Below are positions 14,286 through 15,310 of a DNA stretch of 15,310 nucleotides, one piece after another. Where the stretch lies: assembly GCA_012719555.1 (NCBI GenBank), contig JAAYAE010000001.1:1-15310 (forward strand). The letters are read 5' to 3'. How positions within the stretch are numbered: position 1 is the stretch's first letter; each line of letters begins with the position of its first letter. The notes beneath the pieces were generated by a model. The model saw only the letters and a program-made list of their open reading frames with translations. It was not told the DNA's origin and searched no databases. A program made the translations under genes and the position numbers. Source of the stretch: Acholeplasmataceae bacterium. GTDB taxonomy: Bacteria > Bacillota > Negativicutes > Acidaminococcales > Acidaminococcaceae.

Positions 14286-15104
14286 TTAGTTAGATTCTCT
14301 AAAGGCTATATGTCTAGTGGCTCCGGCCCATTTATTTATTCTGAAGGAGCCTTTTAATGCTGCTGTCATAAACTTTTTTGTTAGTGCCATAGTTTCTTCC
14401 ATACTCATGCCCTTTGCCAAACATGCTGTAATGGCGGCAGAGAATGTACACCCAGCACCATTGTTGAAGGCTCCGGGAATTTTTGGAGCGGTGCTAATGG
14501 TAAATTCTTTGCCATCGTAAAGTACATCTATAGCGTTTTCACCTGGTAAGCGTTCACCGGCTTTGATTACTACGAATTTTGCACCCATTTCAATAATACG
14601 TCCGGCTGCTTCTTTCATTTCATCCAAATTGCCTACAGAGGGCATATCGGTCAAATACGCGGCTTCTAATAGATTGGGGGTAATAACATCTGCACGGCTG
14701 ACCAATAGCTTCTTGGTTGCTGCTGCTGCTTCTGGAACCATAATGGCATCAACACCTTTGCAAACCATAACAGGGTCTATTACAACATTTTTTAAATGAT
14801 TTTTATCAATTGTTTTAGCTACAAGTTCTACCAAATCAGCACTGCCCAACATGCCTGTTTTCATAGCGTCAACACCAATTCCGTCTACGATAGTGCTTAA
14901 TTGTTTTTCAATAACGTCTAGGGAAATAGGGAAAATATCATGTGACCAATTATTTTGAGGATTTTGTGCTACAATAACGGTCAGGGCTACCATACCATAT
15001 ACTCCCAATTCTTGCATTGTTTTTAAATCAGCTTCCATTCCAGCACCGCCGCTAGTATCAGAGCCGGCTATAGTCATTGCCTTATACATTGTATTATTCA
15101 TCAT
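14286..15104 (-). CDS. pdxK: ThiD/PdxK-family kinase (hydroxymethylpyrimidine or pyridoxine kinase)
   Basis: A 272-residue ribokinase-fold kinase. Its N-terminus AGSDTSGGAGMEADLKTMQELGVYGM matches ThiD and the ThiD-like PdxK of Bacillus; MKTGMLG (81-87), the VIDPVM segment (108-113), the TPN motif (142-144) and GAGCTFSAAITA (216-227, C219) are all family signatures. ThiD phosphorylates hydroxymethylpyrimidine and its phosphate for thiamine synthesis, whereas the ThiD-like PdxK acts in vitamin B6 salvage. AQNPQNNW and GAGCTFSAA lean to the PdxK type, but no thiamine or B6 genes are adjacent to settle it. GAGG lies four bases before the first of two adjacent ATGs (15104 and 15101); either could be used. 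It is 81 bases upstream of the deacetylase on the same strand with no terminator between them, so they may share a transcript. Confidence 0.9.
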   Translation of the reverse strand: MMNNTMYKAMTIAGSDTSGGAGMEADLKTMQELGVYGMVALTVIVAQNPQNNWSHDIFPISLDVIEKQLSTIVDGIGVDAMKTGMLGSADLVELVAKTIDKNHLKNVVIDPVMVCKGVDAIMVPEAAAATKKLLVSRADVITPNLLEAAYLTDMPSVGNLDEMKEAAGRIIEMGAKFVVIKAGERLPGENAIDVLYDGKEFTISTAPKIPGAFNNGAGCTFSAAITACLAKGMSMEETMALTKKFMTAALKGSFRINKWAGATRHIAFRESN

Positions 15105-15174
15105 ATAACCTCATTTCTTATTATTACTGTCTCTAATTGTAGCAGTAAAAAAACAGCAATAAAAGGGACAGTTT

Positions 15175-15228
15175 ATGGCGGTTTTAAAAAAAACTAACCT
15201 CTTTTTAAGGGAAATAAATTTGTTGTAA
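15175..15228 (+). other. possible 17-codon leader ORF
   Basis: ATG at 15175 is preceded by AAGGGA (15163-15168) with a six-base spacer and opens a 17-residue ORF (MAVLKKTNLFLREINLL) ending at TAA 15226-15228. Its stop lies within the loop of the inverted repeat at 15209-15238. No family is recognisable, and a random ORF of this size is quite likely. Confidence 0.15.
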
Positions 15229-15238
15229 AATATTTCCC
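15209..15238. repeat. 8-bp inverted repeat GGGAAATA-N14-TATTTCCC
   Basis: Perfect 8-bp arms (15209-15216 and 15231-15238) separated by 14 bases lie about 70 bp before the putative gene start at 15308. The spacer contains GTTGTAAAA (15222-15230), the same nine bases as the left part of the operator at 12606. It could be an operator or a leader hairpin; there is no T-tract to make a terminator. Confidence 0.4.
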
Positions 15239-15307
15239 CAAAACAAATCAGTAGCGAGGAAAATATAGTTAAAATTTAATAATTATAGAATTTGGGGTGC
15301 AAATAAT

Positions 15308-15310
15308 ATG
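15308..15310 (+). CDS. start codon of a gene running off the window
   Basis: An ATG occupies the last three bases, eight bases after GGGGTG (15294-15299), a good ribosome site. Only the start is visible, so no product can be named. It diverges from pdxK across a 203-bp gap. Confidence 0.4.

Noticed and set aside
1..15310. Mobile elements, CRISPR arrays, tRNA or rRNA genes
   Set aside because: None were recognised: no transposase or integrase signatures, no regularly spaced repeats, and no cloverleaf or rRNA-like stretches.

Overview
This window looks like chromosomal DNA of a low-G+C anaerobic Firmicute. Genes are tightly packed, nearly every one has a strong AGGAGG-type ribosome binding site, intrinsic terminators are simple hairpins, and the gene content (Hcp with a ferredoxin partner, radical SAM enzyme, formate-tetrahydrofolate ligase with FolD) fits a strict anaerobe. 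The protein flavour suggests the Negativicutes (Acidaminococcus/Phascolarctobacterium-like), but nothing in the window proves that. There are no transposases, phage genes, CRISPR arrays, rRNAs or tRNAs; this is ordinary core chromosome with several oddities.

Layout. Positions 35-3547 (+): a radical SAM protein, a secreted NlpC/P60 cell-wall hydrolase and a large AcoR-like GAF/PAS/AAA+/Fis regulator, closed by a hairpin terminator. Positions 3609-7489 (+): trmB, a SEDS-family glycan polymerase (FtsW/RodA/SpoVE type) and a PASTA-containing class B penicillin-binding protein that is interrupted by an in-frame TGA. Positions 7589-10089 (+): fhs and folD overlap by one base and form a one-carbon (tetrahydrofolate) unit, ending in a strong bidirectional terminator shared with hcp on the other strand. 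Positions 10168-12525 (-): a ferredoxin-like protein followed by hcp. Positions 12634-13293 (+): a divergent Crp/Fnr-family regulator, probably HcpR, facing another bidirectional terminator. Positions 13323-15104 (-): a secreted polysaccharide deacetylase and a ThiD/PdxK-family kinase. The last 206 bases are non-coding apart from a possible 17-codon leader ORF, an 8-bp inverted repeat and what appears to be the start codon of a further (+) gene at 15308.

How the genes work together. SEDS plus class B PBP is the polymerase/transpeptidase pair that makes septal or elongation peptidoglycan; the NlpC/P60 protein and the deacetylase are further envelope enzymes. Fhs and FolD interconvert formate and one-carbon folates. 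The hcpR / ferredoxin-hcp module is a nitrosative-stress system (NO or hydroxylamine reduction) with a recognisable regulatory region: a 14-bp FNR-architecture palindrome lies exactly where a class II activator of the ferredoxin-hcp promoter would bind, and just downstream of the predicted hcpR start site.

No wholly new multi-gene system is evident. The best leads are a FolD lacking two canonical cyclohydrolase residues, a sigma-54-activator-like protein lacking the GAFTGA loop and other ATPase signatures, the in-frame stop in a cell-wall synthesis gene, the hcp regulatory architecture, and the cysteine-rich ferredoxin partner of Hcp.
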